DNA from: Pseudalkalibacillus sp. SCS-8 | Lineage (GTDB): Bacteria; Bacillota; Bacilli; Bacillales; Fictibacillaceae | Direction: 5' to 3' | NCBI RefSeq assembly: GCF_040126055.1 | Contig: NZ_CP143541.1 | Coordinates: 3,348,001-3,412,000, forward strand | Length of the DNA: 64,000 bases | Shown here: one piece after another, positions 9,401-17,378 of the stretch | Numbering within the stretch: position 1 is the stretch's first letter | Layout of the letters: every line of letters begins with the position of its first letter | The notes under the pieces: model-generated | Told to the model about the DNA's origin: nothing | The model's input: only the letters and a program-made list of their open reading frames with translations | Databases searched by the model: none | Position numbers and translations under genes: made by a program

Positions 9401-9768
9401 TGAGCTGGTGGCAATTGGTTGTCGCTGGATAAAATCTCGATCGACCCCGGCTCGATTTCAGTCAAACCTCTATAGATCTTGATCGTTCCCGTGACCCTGA
9501 TTCTTTGGCCTTCCTCTAAAACTGCTAAATCCTTGTTTCTCGAATAAACGTTGATTCCTGCTGTATCATCCTGTATGTACGCTGATAGATTGTTACCTGT
9601 GAAATCTGCTGTTACGACGCCTTCAACAGTGACCGTTTGACCAGTCATCGTTTTCGCTTCTTCAATCGTCGTCGTTGCAGCCTGCGCCAAACCAGCTGGC
9701 AGCAATGCTACGACCATTGCAAAAACGAGCATCAAGGTTGTCCATTTTCTTGCAAGTAGATGTTGCAT
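6451..9768 (-). CDS. yhcR: Secreted multidomain nuclease / 5'-nucleotidase (YhcR-like)
   Basis: The 1105-residue exported enzyme combines DNA/RNA cleavage with nucleotide dephosphorylation, letting the cell scavenge extracellular nucleic acid. Domains in order: signal peptide to about residue 30 (AQAA); two OB-like domains (about 30-215); a staphylococcal nuclease domain (about 230-365) with VDGDTV, RMLSMDTPET and YGRLLAHV, giving the Arg/Glu/Arg set; a calcineurin-like phosphatase (about 425-650) with NDLHGK, GDMIGAS, GNHEFDEG and GHNHMK; and a 5'-nucleotidase C domain (about 680-860) with NGGGIRDD. A beta-rich domain and a C-terminal helical module resembling FIMAH follow. The start is ATG 9768 after GGGAGGAA; the upstream start at 9801 would translate the ribosome site. 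Unlike many cell-wall nucleotidases it has no LPXTG sorting signal, so it is probably freely secreted. B. subtilis YhcR has the same architecture. Confidence 0.92.
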   Translation of the reverse strand: MQHLLARKWTTLMLVFAMVVALLPAGLAQAATTTIEEAKTMTGQTVTVEGVVTADFTGNNLSAYIQDDTAGINVYSRNKDLAVLEEGQRIRVTGTIKIYRGLTEIEPGSIEILSSDNQLPPAQATELATLYNDEAEPLEGSLVKVRGFIQSIPTSNAGSGYNISFIDDSLQGSVLRVDYATGIDLSQLKEGHWYDVTAVVGQYYDYQLMPRSLADFELVDPQPAAPKPKEFYDAVVDRVVDGDTVYIQDSVLGTTKIRMLSMDTPETNYNGNTQGAHAEAATEELKRLLPAGTAITLEVGDQPTDSYGRLLAHVKKGELNVNMEMVRLGRAVPYFIYPNMKHFEHYNTAAKEAIENGRGMWNPADPIAELPYEFRFNLRGGPDKFVGNYFTKEYVSPERWEEIPVEDRVFFFTEQEAMDAGYVKNDSPANGNIKVQLLGLNDLHGKIDVTKRSGGEEYGRIDYLAAHLKQREATNPNTLTVHAGDMIGASSPVSALLQDEPTVELMEDVGFDVGVVGNHEFDEGVDELLRLINGEKHPNGLADYDGMDYPLLAANVEYKDSGELLLEPYKIFEIGGTKIGFIGVVTEDTPSMVIPDGIKDVGFTDEAEAVNRFVPELQAQGVEAIVVLAHEPVSMKDGVATGEAADLANKINDAVDVIFAGHNHMKVNAVVDNKLIVQAWEYGMAFSDVDLEIDPVTNDIVKKSAEIVDVVHNGISPDAEITAKLDEYLEIVGPKLNEVIGEAAFAIEGGYTDKGLVGDNALGNLIAEGMRAEMNADFALMNGGGIRDDLDAGEITWGELYNIQPFGNTLVKIELTGDDLRQVVNTQLNPEYGPEMSIAGFRYTWNEETTEVVNLYLPDGTMVEPEATYTVVVNSYMYPHGRDKYRLYELGENPVQGPTDLDGTINFIKSFGGPVEMYPDGRISSDYLAPVTDVVSSVDEEDTVRYMVEVTDGEGVGVLKTEYRINNGEWMTLEGDTLTFTEEDYDNDERYQLDIRSVDQNFNKEDIQTFYFGEPEDKEEAFEEDIEELHEMIDEAEEAGLFKNHGTAQSIRAKIDSIHSEEKTNNREKKLEKLQAWINKKNGKHIEPTFAEQMEEEIEEMIEEL

Positions 9769-10031
9769 CAGAGTTCCTCCCCATGTATTTTTTAAAAACA
9801 CTCCAATTTCAACTTTACTAGATTTTCGTTAAGTTCATATGAAAACTTCGTTAATTCTGGAAAAATCGTCCATACTTACTACGAACGTATTATAAAAGCT
9901 ACTTACTTTTGCGTACCAAATCTTTGAATATATGGGTCCAAAAAGCTAGATTTGTATTTACATTGATTGGACAATCCTGTAAAATAATGTCTACACCCTA
10001 TAAGATGTCTGACCTTGGAGGATTCGTTTTC

Positions 10032-10202
10032 ATGACTAAATCTAGCTTACTTGATATAAAGGATGAAGTTTATATGCTGCAAAAATTGATGTACGAGCAG
10101 AGCAAACAGCTTGATAATTTCTCGGATCCAGCCATTGTGAAAATCAGCCAGCTGCTAGATGAAAAGCTCAACATCATTCAAAAAGCACAAGTTAAAAACT
10201 AG
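10032..10202 (+). CDS. Spo0E-like phosphatase family protein
   Basis: The 56-residue product fits the Spo0E-like family: two short helices with the signature SQLLDEKLN near the C terminus (family pattern SxxLDxxI/L). Spo0E proteins remove the phosphoryl group from Spo0A~P and delay sporulation; some small relatives act on other response regulators. The start at 10032 is set by GGAGG about 10 bases upstream. Longer starts at 9909 lack a ribosome site. It is monocistronic, followed 13 bp later by a terminator and then by the 52-bp repeat array. The family is identified from the motif and size; the target is inferred. Confidence 0.75.
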   Translation: MTKSSLLDIKDEVYMLQKLMYEQSKQLDNFSDPAIVKISQLLDEKLNIIQKAQVKN

Positions 10203-10215
10203 TATACATAGGAAT

Positions 10216-10242
10216 ACTCATTGCCGTTTATGGGCAATGAGT
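10216..10242 (+). terminator. Rho-independent terminator of the Spo0E-like gene
   Basis: 10-bp stem ACTCATTGCC / GGCAATGAGT followed by TTTTTTCATTTTT. Confidence 0.9.
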
Positions 10243-10254
10243 TTTTTCATTTTT

Positions 10255-10846
10255 GGGGTGGTGGTCGGTGGAGACGACCCTATCCTACACCAAAAACAGT
10301 AAAACTCCGATTTTGGGGCACGACAACGGTTCTTTCGCACCCCAAAATCAGCAAAACTCCGATTTTGGGGCACGATAACGGTTCTTTCGCACCCCAAAAT
10401 CAGCAAAACTCCGATTTTGGGGCACGATAACGGTTCTTTCGCACCCCAAAATCAGCAAAACTCCGATTTTGGGGCACGATAACGGCTCTTTCGCACCCCA
10501 AAATCAGCAAAACTCCGATTTTGGGGCACGATAACGGCTCTTTCGCACCCCAAAATCAGCAATACTCCGATTTTGGGGCACGATAACGACTTTTTCGCAC
10601 CCCAAAAACAGCGAAACTCCGATTTTGGGGCACGATAACGGCTCTATCCTCACCAAAAACTAGCAAAACTCCAATTTGGGGTCACGATAATGGTTCTATC
10701 CTCACCCAAAACTAGCAAAACTCCGATTTGAGGTCACGATAATGGCTCTATCCTCACCCAAAAACAGCAAAACTCAGTTTTGAGGTCACGATAATGGTTC
10801 TATCCTCACCCAAAATCAGCGAAACTCAGTTTTGAGGGCACGAAAC
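10255..10846. repeat. 52-bp tandem repeat array of hairpin units, about 11 copies
   Basis: The landmark CCGATTTTGG (or its variant) recurs at 10307, 10359, 10411, 10463, 10515, 10567, 10619, 10671, 10723, 10775 and 10827, an exact 52-bp step. In the six or so best units the arms GATTTTGGGG and CCCCAAAATC form a 10-bp stem around a loop of about 21 nt containing CACGATAACGG. Toward the right the units diverge, but the change GGGG to GAGG is matched by CCCC to CCTC in the other arm, so part of the stem (TGAGG/CCTCA) is kept. There are no variable spacers and no long coding frame of biological character. It fills the space between the Spo0E-like terminator and the ZorA-like gene. Confidence 0.95.
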
Positions 10847-10934
10847 CAGCTCCTCCTCCCACCGATTTGATGAAAAATGGGCAAGTTCCCTGGTTGTCTT
10901 TCATAAAATGAGAGTAGACAAGGGGGAATGCAGC

Positions 10935-12506
10935 TTGGAAAACGTCACAGTCATTGTCATTGGCATCATCGGCTTCATCACGCTCTTCGGTTTCATCGGA
11001 ACGATTCAAGCCCGCCTCAAGTTGATGGATTGGCTGAAGGAGCTTTCTCATATTGATGCAGCTAGCCTGCAAGCTGGGCGAAGTTCGAAGTGGATGAACG
11101 ACGCGATTGAGGAGTATCGCACCTTTCATCTTTCAGGTGTTGCGAACGTCAACAGTCCCGTTCTCGTGGAAAAACACTTGATGAAACAGCCGATCCGGGT
11201 GCTCGGCATTTTTCAGGTACCGACAGGGAACATCATCCGTCTCATCCACGGCCTCCCTTCGCTCGCGATCATCGTCGGGGTTCTCGGGACATTCGTCGGG
11301 CTAACGATGGCGATTATGGCCATGCAGGATACACTCGTTGGCATCGGCAATCAGCCTGGTGGTGCGAACCTGTCCGTTACAGAAATCGTTACCGCTATCT
11401 CTGAGCCGTTCAAAGGCATGAGTATCGCTTTTGTCACGAGTATCGCCGGAATCGGGAGCTCGCTTTGCCTCTCGCTCATCCAATCGGGTTTTTTAACAGG
11501 AGGAACGTCGCTCGGTTATTTGCAGGATCGGGTCATCACTGAAGCAGAGGATGTTCTTGATCACGTCGTTCAGGAGCAGCTGCAAAACGAGAAGCCGAAG
11601 GACTCTCTAGAGCGTTTACTCGACCGGCTCGTCACCAAAGTTCAGGAAAGCTTCCAGCAAAGCATCGGGGATTTCGGAGAAAAAATGGTCGGCTTCACCG
11701 CTGGTCTTGAGGAAGCGATGGAGGATGTGAAAGGAATTTTATCGGCACAACGCGATCATACCGAGCAGTTCAAACAAAGCTCGGATGTGCTCGTCATGTT
11801 CGGCGATCGTTTTTCCGATACGATCACAAAGCTGGAGTCCGTCCAGCACTCTGTTGATAAGGGACTTACAAAGCTAGGCGAACACGTTTCTGGCTTCGAA
11901 AAACAATACAAACGGACGAGTGAGCAGCTCGATCAGGGGCAAAAGCGGATGGAGCACGTGATGAAGCATTCGGACCGTTTAATTGAGGAATCGCAAAAGA
12001 AAACCGAGGAGCTCGGCCGCGCGTTAGTTGGCGGGGTTGAATCGGTGCTCTCAAAATATGAAACGAAGCAAGAGGATTTTGAAAGGCGGATGGCGCAGCA
12101 AAACGATGAATGGTTTTACCGGTATCAGGATAAGACCGAACAGTACGGCCGGGCGAACGATTCGTTTGCCGCCTCGGTCCAGCACCTCGAAAAAGCGTGG
12201 TACTCCACAATCGAGCAGTTCAAGCGGGATTTTATCGACCAGCTGAGCCATATGTTCGAACGAGAACGCCAGTCACGACACGACAACGGTCGCGATCAGG
12301 AAATGCGCGAGCTGATCCGTGCGCTTGATTCGGTTTACCAAAACCTTTCGCGTGAGTTTAAGCAGACGCATCAATACTTTGGGGATGTGTATCATGTGCT
12401 TCAGCGTTTGTTGGATGCGACGGTCCAATCCGCGAACGCGCGCTATGACCGAGATCCTTACGACCAGCCACGTCGGATTACGATTCATGACTCGAATCAA
12501 CGGTGA
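10935..12506 (+). CDS. MotA/ExbB/ZorA-like proton-channel protein with long coiled tail
   Basis: The 523-residue membrane protein is the likely stator ring subunit of a proton-driven motor. It has an N-terminal helix (about residues 3-22) and two further helices around 105-130 and 165-195 (GVLGTFVGLTMAIMAMQ and GMSIAFVTSIAGIGSSLC), the MotA_ExbB channel signature. From about residue 210 to the end it is almost entirely charged coiled coil, as in ZorA of Zorya anti-phage systems, where a long cytoplasmic tail is diagnostic; MotA and ExbB lack it. I take TTG 10935 as the start because AAGGGGG lies nine bases upstream. The ATG at 10908 has no ribosome site. It overlaps the next gene by four bases (GTGA), so the two are translationally coupled. 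The tail is shorter than that of E. coli ZorA. Confidence 0.82.
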   Translation: MENVTVIVIGIIGFITLFGFIGTIQARLKLMDWLKELSHIDAASLQAGRSSKWMNDAIEEYRTFHLSGVANVNSPVLVEKHLMKQPIRVLGIFQVPTGNIIRLIHGLPSLAIIVGVLGTFVGLTMAIMAMQDTLVGIGNQPGGANLSVTEIVTAISEPFKGMSIAFVTSIAGIGSSLCLSLIQSGFLTGGTSLGYLQDRVITEAEDVLDHVVQEQLQNEKPKDSLERLLDRLVTKVQESFQQSIGDFGEKMVGFTAGLEEAMEDVKGILSAQRDHTEQFKQSSDVLVMFGDRFSDTITKLESVQHSVDKGLTKLGEHVSGFEKQYKRTSEQLDQGQKRMEHVMKHSDRLIEESQKKTEELGRALVGGVESVLSKYETKQEDFERRMAQQNDEWFYRYQDKTEQYGRANDSFAASVQHLEKAWYSTIEQFKRDFIDQLSHMFERERQSRHDNGRDQEMRELIRALDSVYQNLSREFKQTHQYFGDVYHVLQRLLDATVQSANARYDRDPYDQPRRITIHDSNQR

Positions 12507-13204
12507 CTCCGATGCGTAGAAGAAGATGGAACCAAGAAGAGGAAGGTGTCAAAGGATACTTCTGGCCGTCATTCACCGATATGATGGCGATGATGGTGCT
12601 CGTCATGCTGTTCATCGCGATTATCGCCTACATCCAAAGCATCTACAACGCCTATGAACAAACAGAGGTCCGGCACGAACTGGCAAAGGTGGCGGATGTG
12701 AAACAGCACATTTCAGACTTGATTGAAAAACGACTCGAGGAAAACGTCGGGAAGGATAAAATCATCCGCGGACCGAACAATACGATTTCAGTCGAAGGAA
12801 ACATTCTGTTTGATACAGGCAGTGCTGAAATCAGTCCGTCTGGTAAAAAGGTGCTCGCACAGCTTGCCGATGCACTCGTGCAAATCATCGACGAGCAGGA
12901 GCTGAGCCGCTATCTCTACATCATCTTAATCGAGGGACATACCGATTCCGTCCCGTATGACAACTGGACTCTTTCGACCGAGCGCGCCGTATCCGTCGTC
13001 AAGTACATGCAGGAGGTCAATCCAAAGTTCAAGCAACCAAAATACGCCCAGTATGTAGCCGCGACAGGATATTCCGAATACAAGCCGATTGCAGAAGGAG
13101 CAACCAAGGAATCACTACAGAAGAACCGTCGGATCTCCTTCCAAATCATCCTTGACGATGAAAAATGGCAAAAAAAGCTGAAGGGGATTGTTAATGAGTA
13201 TTAA
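12503..13204 (+). CDS. MotB/OmpA/ZorB-like peptidoglycan-binding motor subunit
   Basis: The 233-residue product pairs with the preceding channel protein. It has a short cytoplasmic start rich in Arg, one membrane helix (about residues 22-45) beginning PSFTDMMAMM, in which the Asp is the expected proton-binding residue of MotB/ZorB, and a helical linker (about 48-85). A C-terminal OmpA-like domain (about 95-225) carries FDTGSAEISPSGK, EGHTDSVP, LSTERAVSVVKYM and the final NRRISFQI, which bind peptidoglycan. The GTG start at 12503 overlaps the upstream stop; ATG 12512 is an alternative. No ZorC, ZorD or ZorE gene follows: transcription ends in a hairpin at 13251 and the next genes run the other way. 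Confidence 0.85.
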   Translation: MTPMRRRRWNQEEEGVKGYFWPSFTDMMAMMVLVMLFIAIIAYIQSIYNAYEQTEVRHELAKVADVKQHISDLIEKRLEENVGKDKIIRGPNNTISVEGNILFDTGSAEISPSGKKVLAQLADALVQIIDEQELSRYLYIILIEGHTDSVPYDNWTLSTERAVSVVKYMQEVNPKFKQPKYAQYVAATGYSEYKPIAEGATKESLQKNRRISFQIILDDEKWQKKLKGIVNEY

Positions 13205-13250
13205 AAAAGGCTGTTTTTCGTAAAGATTGTTGCTATTGAATAAAAACAAA

Positions 13251-13282
13251 TGGCGTACCCAATGAATCATTGGAGTACGCCA
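13251..13282 (+). terminator. Rho-independent terminator of the ZorAB-like operon
   Basis: Stem TGGCGTAC / GTACGCCA extended by CAATG / CATTG with a small bulge, followed by ATTTTTATTTA. A-rich sequence on the other side may let it act on the opposite strand too. Confidence 0.85.
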
Positions 13283-13345
13283 ATTTTTATTTATTTCGAT
13301 ATGTGCTTGTTTCAAAAAGCCCCCGTTTGTGGAATAAGGAAAAAG

Positions 13346-13795
13346 TTAAATTTTATCATCACTGTGCCACTTATCATCGCCCATAATCCTATCAATGATG
13401 TGATTATCTCCCCAAACCGCCGCCACTTCTAATCCTTCACATTCCGATTTTGTTGCACTTCGAGTTTCCCCTTTATGGTATATGGAATATTCACCTGAAA
13501 TACTATCAATGATACAAGAAGGAGGAGGATATGCTTCATCATCACTTTTAAAAGGACGATTTCCAACAACTGCCCAATCTCCTGATTTTAGTACATAATC
13601 ATATACACCAACAATAAATTGATACTCCTCGACCTTTGGAATGTCTTCAATATTATCTCCAATATAATTATAAATTCCTATGCCAGCATCTTTAAATATT
13701 CTACCGAAAGCATATTTGCCATTTGGCAAAGGTATCGCATATACATCTCCAATTTTAATTCGTTTACGTTTCTTTCTTGTCAATAAAATTACCAC
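13346..13795 (-). CDS. Imm26-family immunity protein
   Basis: The 149-residue protein matches the Imm26 family, whose members are cytosolic antidotes to polymorphic toxins. The typical start is present: GDVYAIPLPNGKYAFGRI, followed by a conserved Tyr/Asp pattern (GVYDYVLKSGDW). No signal peptide or membrane segment is seen. The start (GTG 13795) lacks a clear ribosome site; TTG 13783 or a nearby codon is possible. It opens an AT-rich run of mostly minus-strand small genes that looks like an immunity gene cluster, yet no toxin gene is adjacent. The target toxin is unknown. Confidence 0.72.
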   Translation of the reverse strand: MVILLTRKKRKRIKIGDVYAIPLPNGKYAFGRIFKDAGIGIYNYIGDNIEDIPKVEEYQFIVGVYDYVLKSGDWAVVGNRPFKSDDEAYPPPSCIIDSISGEYSIYHKGETRSATKSECEGLEVAAVWGDNHIIDRIMGDDKWHSDDKI

Positions 13796-13906
13796 ATTCT
13801 TAGAACATATTGATAATAAGTTCTACGCTTGCCCCAACAAATTCAACTCTTAAAGGTAATGTGTTTTCTTCGTAGCCTAAAGGAAAATCAGAAGAATATT
13901 AGATAT

Positions 13907-14188
13907 CTAAGAAATTCTTCTTTTAGCTTTATAAATTGAGGTATTAGTTTTGAACACTTTTGCAGTCAAAATAAAAGTCTTAATACAAATTATTGCGAAC
14001 CTAATCCAGACATAAATAATTAGTGCAATTACGGAATAGTACAATATCTTTCCCATTAAAGTTTCTAATGGAATAAAGGATGACACAACTCCTAACAATC
14101 CAAAAGCTAAAAACCAACCAAATCCTTTTCCAAGTAACTTATATCTCTGCTCGTTTAAATCTTTTTTTTTAGCTATTAACTCATTCAT
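13907..14188 (-). CDS. Small two-helix membrane protein, unknown
   Basis: The 93-residue product has a basic N-terminal region, two hydrophobic helices (about residues 24-42 and 47-75, the second perhaps a pair) and a basic C terminus. I recognise no family. The ATG has an AAGGGTTG ribosome site. It sits between two immunity-like genes with a 66-bp gap to the upstream gene, so it may be co-transcribed with it. Confidence 0.6.
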   Translation of the reverse strand: MNELIAKKKDLNEQRYKLLGKGFGWFLAFGLLGVVSSFIPLETLMGKILYYSVIALIIYVWIRFAIICIKTFILTAKVFKTNTSIYKAKRRIS

Positions 14189-14254
14189 ATTAACAACCCT
14201 TTTTTATAAATTGTGGAGTCAATTGATCTATACAAAACTTTAGAAATGCCCCCT

Positions 14255-14920
14255 TTACTTGAATACGTCCTCATTTATGTGAACAGAAGCATATTTGGAT
14301 TTGGGTTTATTAAATAAAGCAACCTCGTAATTTGATAACCACTTCAATTCCCCTAGAAAATAACTGAAGATAATCTCATCTGGTTTAGTTGATGACACCA
14401 GCTTGTTTACTATTTCTTGTCCGTACTTATCCTTGACCACCAAGTAAATTTCACACGAATAAAGATCGTGATTAATTTTTACTTCAGCTTTATAATTGCG
14501 ATTCGGACTACTTTTTGGTTTTTTCCAAACATATTCATTTTGGTAATTTGCCTCTTTCACACAGAGGTAAGCAGCATCAAATGGTGCACTCTCCCAGTTA
14601 TTTAATTTAACCACTTTATTGATGCCTTGCTTCAAAATATCCAATACTACTTCTTTTTTCTCTTGGTCGTCTAGCTTAAAAAAGTTATTCGTATCATAAT
14701 TAATCTCTACATGACAAAAACCATCAACAATTGTTAAAGTAGGCTTTGGGGAGTCATTAACACAAAAGACATTGATTTGCTTAATATATTCTGTATAAAA
14801 TTCATTGAAACACTCTTCGTAAAGGGCAGTAATACATCTTGATTGGAATGAAAGATTCTTTTCAACATCGGCAATACCTTCGTCTTTTTCCGAATATAAA
14901 AGGAAATGTTTCAATTTCAT
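14255..14920 (-). CDS. Hypothetical cytosolic protein
   Basis: The 221-residue, charged, soluble-looking product has no signal peptide or membrane helix and no motif I recognise. The start has AGGTGAT eight bases upstream. Base composition is AT-rich like its neighbours. Position in the immunity-type cluster makes an immunity or accessory role possible, but this is only context. Confidence 0.6.
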   Translation of the reverse strand: MKLKHFLLYSEKDEGIADVEKNLSFQSRCITALYEECFNEFYTEYIKQINVFCVNDSPKPTLTIVDGFCHVEINYDTNNFFKLDDQEKKEVVLDILKQGINKVVKLNNWESAPFDAAYLCVKEANYQNEYVWKKPKSSPNRNYKAEVKINHDLYSCEIYLVVKDKYGQEIVNKLVSSTKPDEIIFSYFLGELKWLSNYEVALFNKPKSKYASVHINEDVFK

Positions 14921-15001
14921 ATTTAATCACCTAAATTAGTGTTCTACTTCCATCAGTCTTCTCCTTCTTCAACTACTCTGCACAATATTAATATTAAGCA
15001 A

Positions 15002-15036
15002 AAAAGAGGCGTTACCATTCCCAGTTCAACGCCCCC
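15002..15036 (-). terminator. Terminator after the DUF2750 gene
   Basis: On the minus strand GGCGTT / AACGCC arms (with extra flanking pairs) are followed by TTTTTT. It lies 41 bp past the DUF2750 stop. Confidence 0.7.
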
Positions 15037-15076
15037 CTATTGTAGACCCGTTAGTTCAACAAGACTAAACTATTCT

Positions 15077-15436
15077 TTAAGCTTCTTCTAATTCTTTAAA
15101 TAAGTCATAAGGTTCTACTTCTAACCCAATTAACTTCGCATTCCAGTTAACCCCAACTAACAAACCATCTTCTTTCATTCCGTATAACCAACTATTCATA
15201 AACTCTTCTAAAGGTAAAGATGTTGTTTTGTAATGCGACCATTCTTCAACTGCACATTGCCTTGCATATGCTTCATCTGACCAAAAAAGCATAACCTCTG
15301 TATCTTCATATTCATTCGATTCACACACACACCATCCCTCTTCACTCTTTAATCCCCAAACCGTCTTACTTTCTGACACTCTTCTTATAAAGTTTTCATA
15401 TCGCCTTTTAGAATTTATAGTCAAGTCAAACTCCAT
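15077..15436 (-). CDS. DUF2750 family protein
   Basis: The 119-residue product shows the DUF2750 pattern: VWGLKSEEGWCVCES, a central FWSDEAYARQCAVEEW, then LPLEEFMNSWLYG and LLVGVNWNAKLIGLEVEP. Members are small cytosolic proteins found widely beside immunity and toxin genes; the biochemical role is not established. I start at ATG 15436 because AAAGGAGAT lies 5-6 bases before it; the ATG at 15454 would translate that site. It has its own terminator. Confidence 0.78.
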   Translation of the reverse strand: MEFDLTINSKRRYENFIRRVSESKTVWGLKSEEGWCVCESNEYEDTEVMLFWSDEAYARQCAVEEWSHYKTTSLPLEEFMNSWLYGMKEDGLLVGVNWNAKLIGLEVEPYDLFKELEEA

Positions 15437-15557
15437 CACTAATCTCCTTTTCACATTAGAAACATCAAATAATTCTGCACTGTAAACATTAATCCCTTGT
15501 TCAACTAAACTGCTAGTTTGTTGAATAAGTAATTGTGAAAAATTGATAAAAATGGAA

Positions 15558-15647
15558 TTAGTAATTTCTTAGCATATCCCCAGTGACAGCCTTGGAATTC
15601 TGACAAGCAGATATAAGCAATTGTTCAATTTGGTTTTCATATGACAT
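15558..15647 (-). CDS. Possible 29-residue peptide or gene remnant
   Basis: The gap 15437-15809 has no other gene. Within it an ATG at 15647, preceded by AGGAAAG, opens a 29-codon frame beginning MSYENQIEQLL and ending TGDMLRNY. The ribosome site and amphipathic start resemble the first residues of many immunity-type proteins, so it may be the surviving 5' end of a lost gene. It could equally be chance. Confidence 0.25.
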   Translation of the reverse strand: MSYENQIEQLLISACQNSKAVTGDMLRNY

Positions 15648-15809
15648 TTTCTTTCCTATTTCTAACCAACTAAACAAGTAAGGGTACTGAATAAGATACT
15701 TTGTTACGACATCCTTCAATGCAAGTATTGAGAATTAGGGATGATGAACTTTACACTTAAATAAAAACATCTCTTAAAGGTGCTTTTATTGAAACTGCAA
15801 AACTTCTAG

Positions 15810-16751
15810 TCATTCATAGTTCTTCTCATATTCTCCTTTTTCGAAAATCTCCTTTGCATCCAAAGCTGTCCAATCTTCAGGTTTTAAATTCGGATGTTGT
15901 TCAAGATAGTTGGCTACCATCTTATAGCCTTCACTATAGCCATAATGACTAGGGAGAAGATTTCCTCCTCTAAGAATTGTTAATGACTGAGTAAAATCAT
16001 GTGTGTCTAAATAAGATTCGACCTGGGACCAATACTTGTGATTATATTCAGGATAAATAGGCGTATGTGTTATATCTGGATAAACTTGTTTTTCAAACAT
16101 GACGGCTTTACCTTCAAAAATCAGGTTATCAAGAACTGAGAAAGAACGACCTTCATCATAATGTTTTTCTGTCCAATAACTGTGATGATACTCATGAGCC
16201 ATTACTGCCCTTAGGATGTCGTTTGTTATCGTTGGGTTATAAAAAACGATGATCTTCCCTGTACCTACTGTAACCATAGGAACTGAGTTGACGTTCGGAA
16301 CAGGAAAAATACATACTGTAGTTTCACCTTCTGCTTCTAGTAAATTGGAAGACTTGATGAGACTTTCTCTTATTAACGTATTGGTTTCTTCTTCATCGAT
16401 TTTATTTACCAATTCTTTTAAGGAATGTAATTGAGTCGGCGGTTGTGTTATGAAATCCATTGCCATATGTATGTATTCACCGTCTTTAAAACAACGTTCA
16501 TAAACAGGCTCAATGATTTGTTCCTTATAAACTTTATCAATATCCTCATCTTTTTCCGCTAATTTGGTCAAATATTCGTTGTAAGATTTATATGCATGGA
16601 CGATGGTGAATTTCTGGTTTGTTTTTTCATTTTCAAAAGAATAGATGATGTTCTCTTCTTCAGAGGAAGGTTTATATACTGCTTTTTCGCAAGCACTCGA
16701 AATGATTAAAACCACAATACTAATTAAAAAGAACGCTCTGAATTTATTCAA
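15810..16751 (-). CDS. Lipoprotein with DUF2268-type zinc protease domain
   Basis: The product has a lipoprotein signal peptide with lipobox SSAC and a zinc-protease-like domain with HEYHHSYW (HExxH) about two thirds along, followed by an FEGKAVMFE helix that could supply the third ligand. This is the DUF2268 layout of predicted membrane-anchored Zn proteases. I prefer TTG 16751 because GGAGGG lies ten bases upstream and it gives a normal signal peptide. The in-frame ATG 16781 has no good ribosome site. The following gene's stop lies just upstream. Substrates are unknown. Confidence 0.75.
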   Translation of the reverse strand: MNKFRAFFLISIVVLIISSACEKAVYKPSSEEENIIYSFENEKTNQKFTIVHAYKSYNEYLTKLAEKDEDIDKVYKEQIIEPVYERCFKDGEYIHMAMDFITQPPTQLHSLKELVNKIDEEETNTLIRESLIKSSNLLEAEGETTVCIFPVPNVNSVPMVTVGTGKIIVFYNPTITNDILRAVMAHEYHHSYWTEKHYDEGRSFSVLDNLIFEGKAVMFEKQVYPDITHTPIYPEYNHKYWSQVESYLDTHDFTQSLTILRGGNLLPSHYGYSEGYKMVANYLEQHPNLKPEDWTALDAKEIFEKGEYEKNYE

Positions 16752-16795
16752 TAACAGTAGTCCCTCCAAAAACTTTTTCATATAACATATGCCCG

Positions 16796-17368
16796 CTATG
16801 AATCCTCAAATAATATTTCTCCTTTTATATCTAATACGTGATATGTTAGTTTATAAACCTTACGTAGGTTTATGGTGTCAGGTAGCGTTGTGTAAATGAT
16901 ACCGTTCTCTTGAACTGCTTCAACTCCTGATTGAATAACTTCTCCGTCACTTGACATTAGTTGATATTTTACTTTATCTGCATCTGGAGAGTTAAGTACA
17001 AATCCCCACAAAATGTTCTCTCTATGATTGGACGTATTCGATCGATTAAAAAAACTAACAAAAGCATATTTCTTTTCAGGATCTATCACTTTTGCCCTTG
17101 CTTTATTCGAACTGTAGGATAATTTACCATTTTTACTGATATATTTATTTATTATAATCGCAGACTGTTTTTTTTGTGTCTCAGCAGAAAAAACTACAAT
17201 TCTATCAATGGGATCCTCATATAGAACTTTAACGCTAGGATTATTAATTTCTGATTTAATCTTGTCTTCTAATGATGGATTGCTTCCTAGAGGATTACAC
17301 CGATTAACAATAAATAAAAGTAAAGCACTGAACAATATCAAGAACGTTTTACTATAGAAAATCCCCAT
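16796..17368 (-). CDS. Exported or membrane-anchored hypothetical protein
   Basis: The 190-residue product begins with a hydrophobic segment (about residues 6-22) ending in VNRC, which is a poor lipobox. The rest is mixed polar sequence, probably beta-rich, with no motif I recognise. AGGAGGGG lies almost on the ATG, so the true start could be a few codons later. It is ten bases downstream of the broken iminopeptidase gene and is probably on the same transcript. Confidence 0.55.
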   Translation of the reverse strand: MGIFYSKTFLILFSALLLFIVNRCNPLGSNPSLEDKIKSEINNPSVKVLYEDPIDRIVVFSAETQKKQSAIIINKYISKNGKLSYSSNKARAKVIDPEKKYAFVSFFNRSNTSNHRENILWGFVLNSPDADKVKYQLMSSDGEVIQSGVEAVQENGIIYTTLPDTINLRKVYKLTYHVLDIKGEILFEDS

Positions 17369-17378
17369 CCCCTCCTAA

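Noticed and set aside
6451..9768. Two separate genes (nuclease and nucleotidase)
   Set aside because: One continuous frame joins all domains, as in B. subtilis YhcR.
10218..10430. Short open frames across the 52-bp array on both strands
   Set aside because: They are translations of the repeat, start in a terminator or mid-unit, and have no ribosome site.
10255..10846. CRISPR-like array
   Set aside because: Units are joined without variable spacers, the whole 52-bp unit repeats, and no cas gene is present.
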